DNA of 64,000 nucleotides from an uncultured Eubacteriales bacterium (GCA_900319795.1 ONPU01000003.1:62001-126000), one strand, 5' to 3'. Counted from the stretch's first letter, positions 1 to 8,379 are shown. Made by a program: numbers and translations. The notes: generated by a model from the sequence alone, not told the origin.

Positions 1-663
1 GGCCCATTTGAGGAGGCCCGCTTTTGCGGGCATTTTGCTCAATTCCGTTCCTTTTTTGGAAAATGCGCTCTCCAGGAGATGGCAGAGGGCATCGACCGAA
101 GTGTTCCGGATCACCTTAAGGGACGCAAAGGCCAGATATTTCCCGTCAATGAAGGCATAGGAAGGCCAGATTTTAAAGGGAATGGAGCCTTTCGTTTTCT
201 TCGCGTGGTTTGTAAGGACTGAGACCGCGGTTACTTCGGAACCGGTTCCGCAGGTTGTCGGGACGGCGATGACCGGTACGTAAGATCCGTCTTCGCCTGC
301 CTCATAGAGTTTTTCGATCCCCCAGGACGGATGAGCCATCATGAGGGCGGCGGCTTTCGCGGCATCCAGAGGGGAGCCGCCGCCGATTCCGATCACGAAA
401 TCCGCGTTTTCGGAAAGACCGAGGTCACGGATCTTCATCACTGTTTCCGTTGAGGGATTTTCTTCGACTTCGCTGAACAGGACGGACGGAATTCCGGCCT
501 CATCCAGCACACGTTTTACGTCGTCATAGGCTCCGTTTTCAAAAGCGGAGTGACGGCCTGTGACGATCAGCGCCTTTGTTCCGCATCCGGCTATGGCGGC
601 TGCGCCGTTTCGTACGGCGTCATTTTCGACGACCACTTTTACTGGCATGTAGTAATTCATCAT
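1..663 (-). CDS. Iron-containing alcohol dehydrogenase, 3' end beyond window
   Basis: Cytoplasmic NAD(P)-linked oxidoreductase of the iron-dependent alcohol dehydrogenase family; the alcohol or aldehyde used cannot be read from the sequence. 221 codons are present, against about 380-400 in the family. Visible are the nucleotide-binding GGGSPLD (residues 94-100), PTTCGTGSE (135-143) and the first metal ligands D191 and H195 in DALCHLLE; the remaining metal-binding His residues would lie outside the window. Two adjacent ATGs (661-663 and 658-660) can serve as start, behind a weak purine-rich site (AAGAAAAGGG). It lies 94 bp downstream of the flavodiiron gene on the same strand but beyond a hairpin terminator, so it may have its own promoter. 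Family assignment is firm; substrate unknown. Confidence 0.9.
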   Translation of the reverse strand, partial: MMNYYMPVKVVVENDAVRNGAAAIAGCGTKALIVTGRHSAFENGAYDDVKRVLDEAGIPSVLFSEVEENPSTETVMKIRDLGLSENADFVIGIGGGSPLDAAKAAALMMAHPSWGIEKLYEAGEDGSYVPVIAVPTTCGTGSEVTAVSVLTNHAKKTKGSIPFKIWPSYAFIDGKYLAFASLKVIRNTSVDALCHLLESAFSKKGTELSKMPAKAGLLKWA

Positions 664-691
664 TTTACCCTTTTCTTAAATCTGCAAACCA

Positions 692-735
692 AGATAAAGG
701 GAATCATGCGGACCGGTGAAGTCCATATGATTCCC
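692..735 (-). terminator. Terminator after the flavodiiron gene
   Basis: On the minus strand GGGAATCAT (727-735) pairs with ATGATTCCC (699-707), with a further inner GGAC/GTCC pairing, and is followed by TTTATCTT. It separates the flavodiiron gene from the alcohol dehydrogenase gene. The U-tract is broken, so termination may be partial. Confidence 0.6.
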
Positions 736-757
736 TGGTGAACCATTTCCGAAGAAC

Positions 758-2560
758 TTATCCGAGCTTCGAGAAATCACTTGCCGGATGCTTGCAGAGC
801 GGGCAGATGAAGTCTTCAGGCAGTTCGTCGCCTTCGTAGACATAGCCGCAGATATCGCAGACCCAGCCTTTCTTTTCCGTTTCCGGCTTCGGCTTGACAT
901 TTCTCTGATAGAAGGAATAGGTCATGGTCTCCACATTGTTGAGGACGGCCGATTCCGTAATATCGCAGATGAACATCCAGTGGGAGCCCATGTCCACGGT
1001 GTCAAAGACCTTGAGTGAAAGGAACGCGTTCGCGTATTTTGTCAAATAAGCCACGCCGTTCGACGCAAGGGCATAGTGCTTGTAACCGTCAAATTTGTCG
1101 ACGTTGCGTCCGGACTGGAAGCCGAAGTGCTTGAATTCCTGGAACGGGCACTCCTCGTTCAGTGTGCACACGTTCATGATGCCTGTCTTCAGAACCATTT
1201 CGGCCGTGTAGTTGGCCTTGTTCAGGCTGACCGCGATCCGCTCCGGATTGCTGGCGACCTGAGAGACCGTGTTGACGATCTGGCCGTTCTGCTTGCCGCC
1301 GTCGGCAGCCGTGACCACATAGAGGCCGTATCCGATCTTGAAGAGCGCGGTCGGATCCTTCTGCGGTTCCGCGGCGGTTTCTCTCTTTTCATAGGTTCCG
1401 GCGAGCTCATCCGCAAGCGCGTCCAAAGAGGCAAGGCTCTCGTCGTTGAGCGCGGAAACGATGGTGACATTATTTTTTGCAAATGTCAGATTCTTGCAGC
1501 CATCAAGCATGTCCTTCATGACTTTCATCGCGGTCGGAGCCCAGGTGCCGTTTTCGATGAGAGCGATCCTTCTCTTCTGATAGCCGCGTTCGGTCAGATG
1601 GCCGATAAATTCACGCATATACGGGAAAATGCCTGCGTTATAGGTGGTTGTGGCGAGAACAAGCGTGTCATAGCGGAACGCGTCTTCCACACATTCGTAA
1701 ATGTCGTCGCGGGCAAGGTCGTTCAAAGCCACCTTCGGAACGCCGGCGTTCTTCAGCTTTTCGGCGAGAAGTTCCGCGGCTTTCTTCGTATGGCCGTAAA
1801 CGGAGGTATAGCAGATGCAGACGCCGTCGTCTTCCGGCAGATAGCTGGACCAGATGTCATAGAGATTGATATAGTAGCCGAGGTTTTCGGTCAGATACGG
1901 GCCGTGAAGCGGGCAGATGATCTGAATGTCCAGATTGGCGGCTTTCTTCAGGACAGCCTGAACCTGGGCGCCGTATTTGCCGACAATGCCGAAGTAATAG
2001 CGGCGTGCTTCGCATGCCCAGCCTTCCGGATCTTCGACGTCATTGGCGCCGAATTTGCCGAAGCCGTCTGCCGAGAACAGGACTTTCTCGGAAGACTCAT
2101 AGGTCATCATGACCTCCGGCCAGTGGACCATCGGGGCGAAAACGAACGTCAGTGTATGGGAGCCGAGTTCCAGCGTGTCGCCGTTTCCTACTTCGAGCCT
2201 GTTGGGAATCTCAAGGCCCGGGAAGAACTGGCTGATCATCTTGAAGGTCTTGGCATTTCCGACAACCGTCGTATTCGGATATTTCTTCACGAAAGCCTCG
2301 ATGGAAGCAGAGTGGTCCGGCTCCATGTGCTGGACGACAAGATAATCCGGGGCCGCAACGCCGAGCACGGAGACGATATTGGCCAGCCATTCATCCGTTT
2401 TCGACTGGTCAATGGTGTCCATGACAACGGTTTTTTCGTCGCGGATCACATAGGAGTTGTAGGCCATGCCAAGCGGTACGTCAAAATGTCCTTCGAAGAG
2501 GTCAATATCGTGATCATCCGCTCCGATGTAGTAAATGTTTCCTGTTACCTGTTTGTTCAT
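758..2560 (-). CDS. Flavodiiron protein fused to flavin reductase and rubredoxin domains
   Basis: Cytoplasmic oxygen and/or nitric oxide reductase that detoxifies O2 or NO with electrons from NAD(P)H. Domains in order: metallo-beta-lactamase-like diiron core (about 1-245) with ligands H78, E80, D82, H83 (HMEPDH), H146, D165 and H219; flavodoxin domain (about 247-390, FMN loop near YTSVYGHTKK); flavin-reductase-like domain (about 405-555); C-terminal rubredoxin (about 565-600) with C568, C571, C586 and C589. All diiron ligands and all four rubredoxin cysteines are present. At 600 aa it is longer than the roughly 400-aa A-type core. The order equals Moorella-type FprA joined end to end with the high-molecular-weight rubredoxin Hrb, so the whole electron chain is in one chain. 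Start ATG follows GAAAGGA. Substrate preference (O2 or NO) cannot be read from sequence. Confidence 0.95.
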   Translation of the reverse strand: MNKQVTGNIYYIGADDHDIDLFEGHFDVPLGMAYNSYVIRDEKTVVMDTIDQSKTDEWLANIVSVLGVAAPDYLVVQHMEPDHSASIEAFVKKYPNTTVVGNAKTFKMISQFFPGLEIPNRLEVGNGDTLELGSHTLTFVFAPMVHWPEVMMTYESSEKVLFSADGFGKFGANDVEDPEGWACEARRYYFGIVGKYGAQVQAVLKKAANLDIQIICPLHGPYLTENLGYYINLYDIWSSYLPEDDGVCICYTSVYGHTKKAAELLAEKLKNAGVPKVALNDLARDDIYECVEDAFRYDTLVLATTTYNAGIFPYMREFIGHLTERGYQKRRIALIENGTWAPTAMKVMKDMLDGCKNLTFAKNNVTIVSALNDESLASLDALADELAGTYEKRETAAEPQKDPTALFKIGYGLYVVTAADGGKQNGQIVNTVSQVASNPERIAVSLNKANYTAEMVLKTGIMNVCTLNEECPFQEFKHFGFQSGRNVDKFDGYKHYALASNGVAYLTKYANAFLSLKVFDTVDMGSHWMFICDITESAVLNNVETMTYSFYQRNVKPKPETEKKGWVCDICGYVYEGDELPEDFICPLCKHPASDFSKLG

Positions 2561-2656
2561 AAGAAAATCCTTTCTTCAAAATAAAAGATTTTGTTCGGCT
2601 TCCGCCTGAAGCAGCTGTTTGTATTTTATCATAAAGCGTCATGTGATGCGACCGGT

Positions 2657-3499
2657 TTATCCGGCGAAAACAAGGAAGTCCAACAGTTCTTCCGCAGGAA
2701 GGCCCTGGACGTTCTCAGGATCGGTGAGGACCGCTGTGTCCCCGCCGGTTCTCCAGATGAATCTTCCGCAGCTGCCTTCCGCGGTCAGATAGCGGGCGGG
2801 ATCACACAGGGCAGCGGGATAGCGCCGGTACCATTCGGGAGCAGCGGCGGACATATATCGGTCGGCAGCCTGACAGGCAATGCAGCTGCGGTCATGCCCT
2901 ATGGCGCTGACCTGGACGCCGCCGCCCGGCATACCCTGCCGGCTTTCCGACGGGGTGGAGTGGGCAATCAGGATGCTTTCGTCCGCGCAGCTGCCTAAAG
3001 AAATATAGACATGCCCTTTGATACTGACGATGTCCCCCGGATTCGGCATATTGCCGTTTCCCGCGATTTCGGGAGTACGTGTTCCCCATCCTCTCAAAGC
3101 GAGTTCTTTCGCGTAATCCGAGGATTTGAGAACATAGCCGTCCTTCCCGTTTTCGGTTTCAAACGTGTTGTAGAGAACCCACCCCAGGTAGCCGGAGCAG
3201 TCGAGCCCGGCATCATGGTATACATTGATCCCGTTAAAAGGATAGTACGAAACTGCCGGTTCATCTCCGGCAGCTTTTTCGGGGAAGCCGCGATAGGAAA
3301 AGGACTCAGTCCGGCTGTCGAAGAAATCCTCCCAGGACTTCTGAAGCCCCAGAGATCTCGTTTCCATGCCGGCCCCCGTATCTTCCCGGTTCCATCCGCC
3401 CCCGTAGATATAGAGGGCTTTCCCTGCCGGGAGAAGAGCTGTCATGAGGAAGTTCAAAAGTGTTTTTTTGCCCGGTACCGCGCTGATCTTCATGTTCAT
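2657..3499 (-). CDS. NlpC/P60-like cysteine peptidase domain protein
   Basis: Putative papain-fold (NlpC/P60) cell-wall peptidase or amidase of 280 aa. The likely catalytic Cys is C101 in LDCSGYLGW; H163 in KGHVYIS and H180 in IAHSTP are candidate partners. The N-terminal KALYIYGGGWN segment is typical of a group of clostridial NlpC/P60 proteins. No convincing signal peptide is seen, only a short hydrophobic stretch at residues 13-24, so location is uncertain. Start: an in-frame ATG at 3556 has no ribosome binding site, whereas the ATG at 3499 follows GGAAGAAAG, so 3499 is chosen. The gene precedes the flavodiiron gene by 96 bp and is divergent from the deacetylase gene, with a promoter at 3580-3608. 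Specificity unknown. Confidence 0.8.
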   Translation of the reverse strand: MNMKISAVPGKKTLLNFLMTALLPAGKALYIYGGGWNREDTGAGMETRSLGLQKSWEDFFDSRTESFSYRGFPEKAAGDEPAVSYYPFNGINVYHDAGLDCSGYLGWVLYNTFETENGKDGYVLKSSDYAKELALRGWGTRTPEIAGNGNMPNPGDIVSIKGHVYISLGSCADESILIAHSTPSESRQGMPGGGVQVSAIGHDRSCIACQAADRYMSAAAPEWYRRYPAALCDPARYLTAEGSCGRFIWRTGGDTAVLTDPENVQGLPAEELLDFLVFAG

Positions 3500-3579
3500 C
3501 TTTGATACGCTTTCTTCCTGAAAATGGATGATAAGGAGTGTGTTCCAGGGCGGCATTTCAAGAAGGTGCCGTCAGAAGG

Positions 3580-3608
3580 ACAATAGCATGGCGTGTTTCA
3601 TTTTGCAA
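3580..3608 (-). promoter_or_regulatory. Sigma-A-type promoter of the NlpC/P60-like gene
   Basis: Minus-strand TTGCAA (3603-3608), 17-bp spacer, TATTGT (3580-3585) preceded by TGC (extended -10). It is back to back with the plus-strand promoter at 3647-3675. Confidence 0.55.
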
Positions 3609-3646
3609 ATGATACACCTTCGGAAAATATCCGTACCGAATTCCGA

Positions 3647-3675
3647 TTGTGAAATAATACGCCAAGCGATATAAT
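3647..3675 (+). promoter_or_regulatory. Sigma-A-type promoter of the polysaccharide deacetylase gene
   Basis: TTGTGA (3647-3652), 17-bp spacer, perfect TATAAT (3670-3675), about 43 bp before the start codon. Confidence 0.65.
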
Positions 3676-3717
3676 AGAACGCGGTACGAAAAAATCCGGA
3701 ACAAAACGGAGCAATAT

Positions 3718-5226
3718 ATGGCACAGCAAAAAACGAGAAGAAGGCGCCCGATGACGGATGCCGAGATCGCGGCCGCTCAAAGGGCCAGAGATAAAAAGAG
3801 AAGGATGAGAAAGCGCCGGCGGCAGATCAGTCTGATCGCCTCCGTACTCTTTATGCTTCTCATAATCGGAACCGCGCTCTTTCTGATCAGTTTTTTCGGA
3901 AAGGAAAGAAGGGGCGGAGCGGACTTAAAGGAAGCTCAGGCCGCCAAAATCGCGGAAGAAGAGGCGGAAATCGAAGACAAGCGGAAGGCCATTGAGGAGG
4001 CGGAAAAAATCGCGCTCACCTATGATTACGACGGAGCGATCGCGCTTCTCATGCAGCAGAAGGATTATGACACCGACAATGAACTCGTCAACGCGATCGC
4101 GTCGATGACCGCGCAGAAGTCCACACTCGAAGCCAAGGATGTGCTGACGGTGCCTCATATTTTCTACCACTCGCTGATCGTGGATCCGGACAGGACCTTT
4201 GACACCTCAAAGTGGAGCGAGGATACGATCGCCGGAAATAACGCCTGGATGACATTTGTGGACGAATTCGACAAGATCACGCAGCAGATGTACGACAACG
4301 GATGGGTTCTGATCCGCATGAGGGACCTCGTGACGGAGACGAAGGACGACGACGGGACGGTTCATTTTAAGAAGAATAAGAACCTGCTTCTGCCTCCCGA
4401 CAAAAAGCCGTTTGTCCTCTCGATCGACGACTGGAGCTACTATCATACATATGCCGGAAAAGGCTATGGCGACAAGGCTGTGGTGGACGAAAACGGCGAT
4501 GTAAAGGTCCAGTACACGGCAGCGGACGGCACGGTAAGCGTCGGTGACTATGATGTGGTGCCGAGGCTGAATACATTTATAAAGGAACACCCGGACGCGG
4601 CTTACAAAGGGGCGCGCGGCCTGATCGCGATGACCGGCTATAACGGCGTGTTCGGATACCGCACGGACGTGGCATATAAAACCCATGAGAAGCTGGACGC
4701 GGATCAGCAGCAGTGGCTGGACGAGCATCCGGATTTCAACTGGGACGAAGACGTGGCGGAAGCGAAGAAAGTCGCGGAGGCCGTAAAGGCTTCGGGCTGG
4801 GAATTCGCCTGTCATACCTGGGGGCATTTGAGCGTTACGGACAAGTCTGTCGAGACGCTGTCCGTCGACCAGGAGAAATGGCAGAACACGGTCGCGAACA
4901 TTACAGGCCCCACGGATACGATCATCTTCGCCCACGGCGCTGACATCGGAACCTGGAGAAATTATGACGCGGCGACAAATCCGGTCTATGCATGGATGAA
5001 GAGTATCGGTTATAATTTCTATGCAAATGTGGACGCGTCCTCCGAATACTGGATCCAGATCCAGGACGACTACGTAAGGCAGGGGCGAATCGACTGCGAC
5101 GGTCTGCAGATGTGGAGAGCGATCTCCGGAAAGGCCAAAAAGAACGTATTTGAACAGCTCTTTGACGTCAACTCGGTATTTGATTCAAGAAGACCGACGC
5201 CTGTCAGCGCGACAGGAAAGGCCTGA
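3718..5226 (+). CDS. Membrane-anchored polysaccharide deacetylase family protein
   Basis: Putative cell-surface carbohydrate esterase (CE4 NodB fold) acting on peptidoglycan or another N-acetylated surface polymer. 502 aa in type II topology: very basic cytoplasmic N terminus (1-36), one membrane span (about 37-60), acidic coiled-coil stalk (about 68-100), then the catalytic region. The metal-binding motif appears as SIDDW (235-239, in place of TFDDG) and the H-x3-H motif as HTWGH (H366, H370). The first motif is altered from the classical enzymes, so activity is likely but not certain. It heads a plus-strand run with the next membrane protein and murG, a context that fits cell-envelope work. 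GAGCAATAT before the ATG is a weak ribosome binding site. Confidence 0.85.
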   Translation: MAQQKTRRRRPMTDAEIAAAQRARDKKRRMRKRRRQISLIASVLFMLLIIGTALFLISFFGKERRGGADLKEAQAAKIAEEEAEIEDKRKAIEEAEKIALTYDYDGAIALLMQQKDYDTDNELVNAIASMTAQKSTLEAKDVLTVPHIFYHSLIVDPDRTFDTSKWSEDTIAGNNAWMTFVDEFDKITQQMYDNGWVLIRMRDLVTETKDDDGTVHFKKNKNLLLPPDKKPFVLSIDDWSYYHTYAGKGYGDKAVVDENGDVKVQYTAADGTVSVGDYDVVPRLNTFIKEHPDAAYKGARGLIAMTGYNGVFGYRTDVAYKTHEKLDADQQQWLDEHPDFNWDEDVAEAKKVAEAVKASGWEFACHTWGHLSVTDKSVETLSVDQEKWQNTVANITGPTDTIIFAHGADIGTWRNYDAATNPVYAWMKSIGYNFYANVDASSEYWIQIQDDYVRQGRIDCDGLQMWRAISGKAKKNVFEQLFDVNSVFDSRRPTPVSATGKA

Positions 5227-5272
5227 CGGGGATCCGTCACAATAAACAGAACTTTACGGGAGGTAGGAACAA

Positions 5273-5749
5273 TTGAAAATCGGGACAATATTGCTCATCA
5301 TTCTGGCGGTGCTCATCGTGGCAATGGTAGTGCTCTACTTTGTCGGGAAAAGGCTCCAGAAGAAGCAGGAGGCACAGCAGCAGCAGATCGAGGCGCAGAA
5401 GCAGGTCGTCAACCTGCTGATCATTGATAAAAAACGGCTGCCAATCAAGGATTCGGGGCTGCCGCAGCAGGTGATCGATCAGGTGCCGAAGCTGATGAGA
5501 CGAAACAAGATGCCAATAGTAAAGGTAAAGGCCGGCCCGCGTATTATGACGATGATCGCGGACGAGAAGATCTTCGATGCGCTTCCGGTCAAAAAGGAAG
5601 TCAAAGCGACGGTCTCCGGTATCTATATCATTGACGTCAAGGCACTGCACGGGAAGATTGAAGCTGCTCCGCCGAAGAAAAAGACTCTGCGTACGAAGCT
5701 GCTTGAAAAACGCGACAGCCTGATGAAAAAGACGACTTCTTCCAAGTAA
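5273..5749 (+). CDS. Single-span membrane protein of unknown function
   Basis: 158 aa with an N-terminal membrane anchor (about 4-24), a Gln/Lys-rich linker (29-46), a compact soluble segment (about 47-125) and a Lys-rich tail. The start is TTG at 5273, chosen because GGGAGGTAGG lies at ideal distance and no ATG is available upstream in frame. I recognise no named domain. It sits 46 bp after the deacetylase gene and 10-19 bp before murG and is probably co-transcribed with both, suggesting an envelope role; that is inference from context only. Confidence 0.8.
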   Translation: MKIGTILLIILAVLIVAMVVLYFVGKRLQKKQEAQQQQIEAQKQVVNLLIIDKKRLPIKDSGLPQQVIDQVPKLMRRNKMPIVKVKAGPRIMTMIADEKIFDALPVKKEVKATVSGIYIIDVKALHGKIEAAPPKKKTLRTKLLEKRDSLMKKTTSSK

Positions 5750-5768
5750 AGATATGTGAGTGAAACAG

Positions 5769-6845
5769 ATGAAGAAAATCGTATTGACCGGCGGAGGCAC
5801 CGCCGGACATGTTACGCCGAATCTGGCGCTGATTCCGAAACTGAAGGAATTGGGATATGAAATTTACTACATCGGCTCCTACGACGGGATCGAGAAGCAG
5901 CTGGTAACGGATGAGGGCATCCCTTATACCGGGATCGCGACCGGAAAGCTGAGAAGATATTTCGATGTGAAGAACTTTTCGGATCCGTTCCGGGTTCTGA
6001 AAGGAGCATACGAGGCGCGCCGGGTCTTACAGGAAATCAAGCCGGATGTTGTATTTTCCAAAGGCGGCTTTGTAAGCGTCCCCGTGGTCTATGCCGCGCG
6101 GAGACTGCATATTCCGGTCATCTGCCATGAGTCGGATATGACTCCCGGGCTTGCCAACAGGCTCTCTATTCCGGCGGCAACGAAAGTCTGCTGCAACTTC
6201 CCTGAAACGGTCGATGAACTCCCCGCGGGAAAAGCAGTCCATACGGGCACGCCGATCCGTGCCGAGCTCACGCGCGGAAGCAGAGAAAAGGCGCTTCAGT
6301 TTACCGGACTTTCGGGAGAAAAACCGGTGATCCTCGTTACAGGCGGCTCTCTGGGAGCCCAGGCCGTCAATGAGGCCGTAAGGGCAGCGCTTCCGGAACT
6401 TCTGAAGGAATTCGACGTCATCCATCTCTGCGGAAAAGGCAAGACGGATCCGTCATTCAATGAGACGGAAGGCTATCTCCAGTACGAATACATCAAGGAG
6501 GAACTGCCGGATCTCTTCGCGCTTTCGGATATCGCGATTTCACGCGCCGGAGCCAATTCGATCTTTGAGCTGCTCGCGCTGAAAAAGCCGGCCCTTCTGA
6601 TTCCGCTTTCGGCGAAGGCCAGCAGAGGCGACCAGATCCTCAATGCCCGTTCCTTTGAAAAGCAGGGCTTCTCGAAGGTCCTCGAAGAGGAGGAACTGAG
6701 CACGGAACGTCTGGTCAGCGATGTCAGAACACTCTATGCGGAGCGTGACAGGTACATTACCGCAATGGAACAGAGCCGGACGACCGACGCTATCGCCGTA
6801 ATCACCGGCCTTATTGAGGACTGTGCTCACGGAACCGGTCGATGA
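5769..6845 (+). CDS. murG: UDP-GlcNAc:lipid I N-acetylglucosaminyltransferase MurG
   Basis: Transfers GlcNAc from UDP-GlcNAc to lipid I to give lipid II at the inner face of the membrane, the last intracellular step of peptidoglycan precursor synthesis. GT-B fold: N-terminal GGGTAGHV glycine-rich loop, SKGGFVSVP, HESDMTPGLANR, then the UDP-GlcNAc-binding half with TGGSLGAQAVN and SRAGANSIFELLAL. About 358 aa, the normal length. The ATG at 5769 gives the standard MKKIVLTGGG N terminus; a GTG at 5760 would add three residues and cannot be excluded. The 3' end overlaps the convergent DUF6382-like gene by 35 bp. Confidence 0.95.
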   Translation: MKKIVLTGGGTAGHVTPNLALIPKLKELGYEIYYIGSYDGIEKQLVTDEGIPYTGIATGKLRRYFDVKNFSDPFRVLKGAYEARRVLQEIKPDVVFSKGGFVSVPVVYAARRLHIPVICHESDMTPGLANRLSIPAATKVCCNFPETVDELPAGKAVHTGTPIRAELTRGSREKALQFTGLSGEKPVILVTGGSLGAQAVNEAVRAALPELLKEFDVIHLCGKGKTDPSFNETEGYLQYEYIKEELPDLFALSDIAISRAGANSIFELLALKKPALLIPLSAKASRGDQILNARSFEKQGFSKVLEEEELSTERLVSDVRTLYAERDRYITAMEQSRTTDAIAVITGLIEDCAHGTGR

Positions 6846-7785
6846 GGATCATGACAGCCAGAACCGCGGCTGCCGCAAGCAAAGAGACGCCGATGGTCTC
6901 GCTGAAACTGAGGACAAACAGGTTCTGCACTCTTATGAGCGCGTAAAAGAGCAGTGCGGGAACAGCTGCGATCAGAATAGTCAAAAGAACAGAGCGCCCC
7001 TTCCGGGGTGCTTTTTTGCTGTCTGTTTCGGACAGATCGATATCGGGATCATCCGACATGTCAAAAGTGCCGGAAGTGTTCATGCTTACGGAACCCGGCA
7101 GACCTGTTTCTCCGGAAGCTCCTTTGGACGCGGCGTAGAGGGGGACGAAAGAAGATACTGCAGGATTTGGAGCGGGCTGAGGAGAAGCATGAGGAGCGGG
7201 TGGAGGCGTTTGTTCCTCATTTTCCGGGAGCCATTTCCGGAAACCGGTATTTCTGAGGATGGCCCGCAGATCTTCCGCGGAGCTGTTTTCTTTCTTCAGT
7301 TCGTGGTAGATGCGGCAGTTCAGGATGAGGGAGTCCTCGTCACCGAAACCGTCCCCGGTCATAAGAGCCTTTGAAAACTCGAGCAGGGAATCCCGAATAC
7401 TGTTCCTGTAACACGGAACGTACGCCAGCAGAAGGCCGGCATTTCCCCAGCCTATAAAAAGGGTTTCATTTTCAAGACACAGATGGTCGGGATCCAGCAG
7501 ATAGTCATCCAGTACGGCGACTGTCCGAAGAATCGTCTCATAGATGCGGACAAGCTCCCCGATGCCGGGGTTTTGGGTGCGGCAGTATTCGTCAAAGGGT
7601 ACAAGGGACGTGATGTCGTAGAGGTAATCCGCAGCGTCATTTTTCGGATCGATTCCGAAGGAAATGAGTCCGGGAATGCGGTTCGTGAGGAGCATTTTCA
7701 ACTGAAAGAGGTCTTCCGGGGTCAGAGGAGGCCCGGTTACGGCCATGAAATCGGCCTGAAGACTTTTCCGGAACGTTATTTTCAT
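6811..7785 (-). CDS. DUF6382-like membrane protein
   Basis: 324 aa. The N-terminal half (about 1-190) resembles the DUF6382 domain found at the start of FHA-domain proteins in Lachnospiraceae: a F-x-x-L start, YLYDITSLVPFDEY near residue 54, and ALMTGDGFGDED. A Pro/Ala/Ser-rich linker (about 195-262) follows, then a basic patch (KKAPRKGR) and two membrane spans (about 268-288 and 292-314). No FHA domain follows, unlike the usual architecture. Function unknown; the layout suggests a membrane-tethered cytoplasmic sensor or adaptor (inference). Transcribed from a promoter at 7907-7935 with a leader of about 115 nt; the start has no clear ribosome binding site. Its last 35 bp overlap murG tail to tail. 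Confidence 0.7.
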   Translation of the reverse strand: MKITFRKSLQADFMAVTGPPLTPEDLFQLKMLLTNRIPGLISFGIDPKNDAADYLYDITSLVPFDEYCRTQNPGIGELVRIYETILRTVAVLDDYLLDPDHLCLENETLFIGWGNAGLLLAYVPCYRNSIRDSLLEFSKALMTGDGFGDEDSLILNCRIYHELKKENSSAEDLRAILRNTGFRKWLPENEEQTPPPAPHASPQPAPNPAVSSFVPLYAASKGASGETGLPGSVSMNTSGTFDMSDDPDIDLSETDSKKAPRKGRSVLLTILIAAVPALLFYALIRVQNLFVLSFSETIGVSLLAAAAVLAVMILIDRFREHSPQ

Positions 7786-7795
7786 AGCAAAATAG

Positions 7796-7815
7796 CGGCT
7801 CTGAAAAAACAGAGC
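7796..7815 (-). other. Hairpin in the 5' leader of the DUF6382-like gene
   Basis: Perfect 7-bp stem GGCTCTG/CAGAGCC with a six-base loop, ten bases upstream of the minus-strand ATG, on the leader side. It may occlude or space the initiation region, which lacks a good ribosome binding site; effect not known. Confidence 0.4.
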
Positions 7816-7906
7816 CTGTCCTTTCTCCGGGGCTGTCCCGGTTTTATGTTATGGTTTTGGAAAATGAAAGGGATGAAAATCTCTTTCCGGACGTCATGTG
7901 TCACTA

Positions 7907-7942
7907 AGTATAGTAAAGATTTCGTGTTTGCGCAAGCGCAAA
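7907..7942 (-). promoter_or_regulatory. Promoter of the DUF6382-like gene with overlapping palindrome
   Basis: Minus-strand TTGCGC (7930-7935), 17-bp spacer, TATACT (7907-7912). The perfect palindrome TTTGCGCAAGCGCAAA (7927-7942) covers the -35 element, a good position for a repressor operator; a further ACGCAAACG copy of the half-site follows. Confidence 0.6.
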
Positions 7943-8022
7943 CGCAAACGACTGCCCGTGAGGGTATTTGATTTATTGAAAATGTAAATTCCAGTGCAGG
8001 GGTACATAAGAAAATACAATAG

Positions 8023-8031
8023 TGCTATAAT
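8023..8031 (+). promoter_or_regulatory. Extended -10 promoter reading into the structured element
   Basis: TGCTATAAT is a perfect extended -10 (TGn plus TATAAT, 8026-8031); the -35 region (TACATA) is poor. A transcript would begin near 8038 and run through the inverted-repeat element at 8060-8324 into the HIT gene. Confidence 0.55.
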
Positions 8032-8059
8032 ATGATAAAGATACCGAAAGGCCTACTGA

Positions 8060-8324
8060 GATAATTGTATAAACAATTGAGACATCTGCACAAGTGATTA
8101 GTACTTCTTAGCTCGTCAGAAATTGTGTTGTTCGAAAAAATCACACTGTCTGAGCGAAGCGAGTTTGGGATTTTTTCGAACGGTTTTAGCAATTTCTGAG
8201 GAGGTTAGATCTGCCCCCGATCTTTGATCGGGGGAGCCCCTCGCGGCTTTGAGCGAGTTCAGAGAAATCCTGAAAGGATTTCTTCATCAGCGCGGAAGCC
8301 GTCTGAATTGTTTATACAATTATC
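8060..8324. repeat. 265-bp inverted-repeat-bounded element with nested hairpins
   Basis: The 594 bp between the DUF6382-like and HIT genes hold no gene but this element. Its ends, 8060-8083 and 8301-8324, are 24-bp inverted repeats with one mismatch; each end contains the smaller palindrome AATTGTATAAACAATT. Inside: TCAGAAATT (8117-8125) pairs with AATTTCTGA (8191-8199), enclosing TTCGAAAAAATC (8131-8142)/GATTTTTTCGAA (8169-8180); CCCCCGATC/GATCGGGGG (8214-8234, TTT loop); AGAAATCCT/AGGATTTCT (8263-8283, GAA loop). No open frame of note. It could be a MITE-like non-autonomous element or a transcribed structured RNA ahead of the HIT gene. Confidence 0.75.
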
Positions 8325-8379
8325 TTCAGAAGTGCTTTTGTGAACTTGTATATTTTATTTACTGTAAGGAGGAACGACT

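Noticed and set aside
1076..2584. 502-codon plus-strand frame
   Set aside because: It mirrors the flavodiiron gene, which has every expected ligand residue, and lacks a protein-like sequence of its own.
8198..8207. GAGGAGGTTA shared by the 8-kb element and hairpin C as proof of common origin
   Set aside because: Only ten bases match and half of them are SD-like sequence common throughout the window; the flanks do not align.
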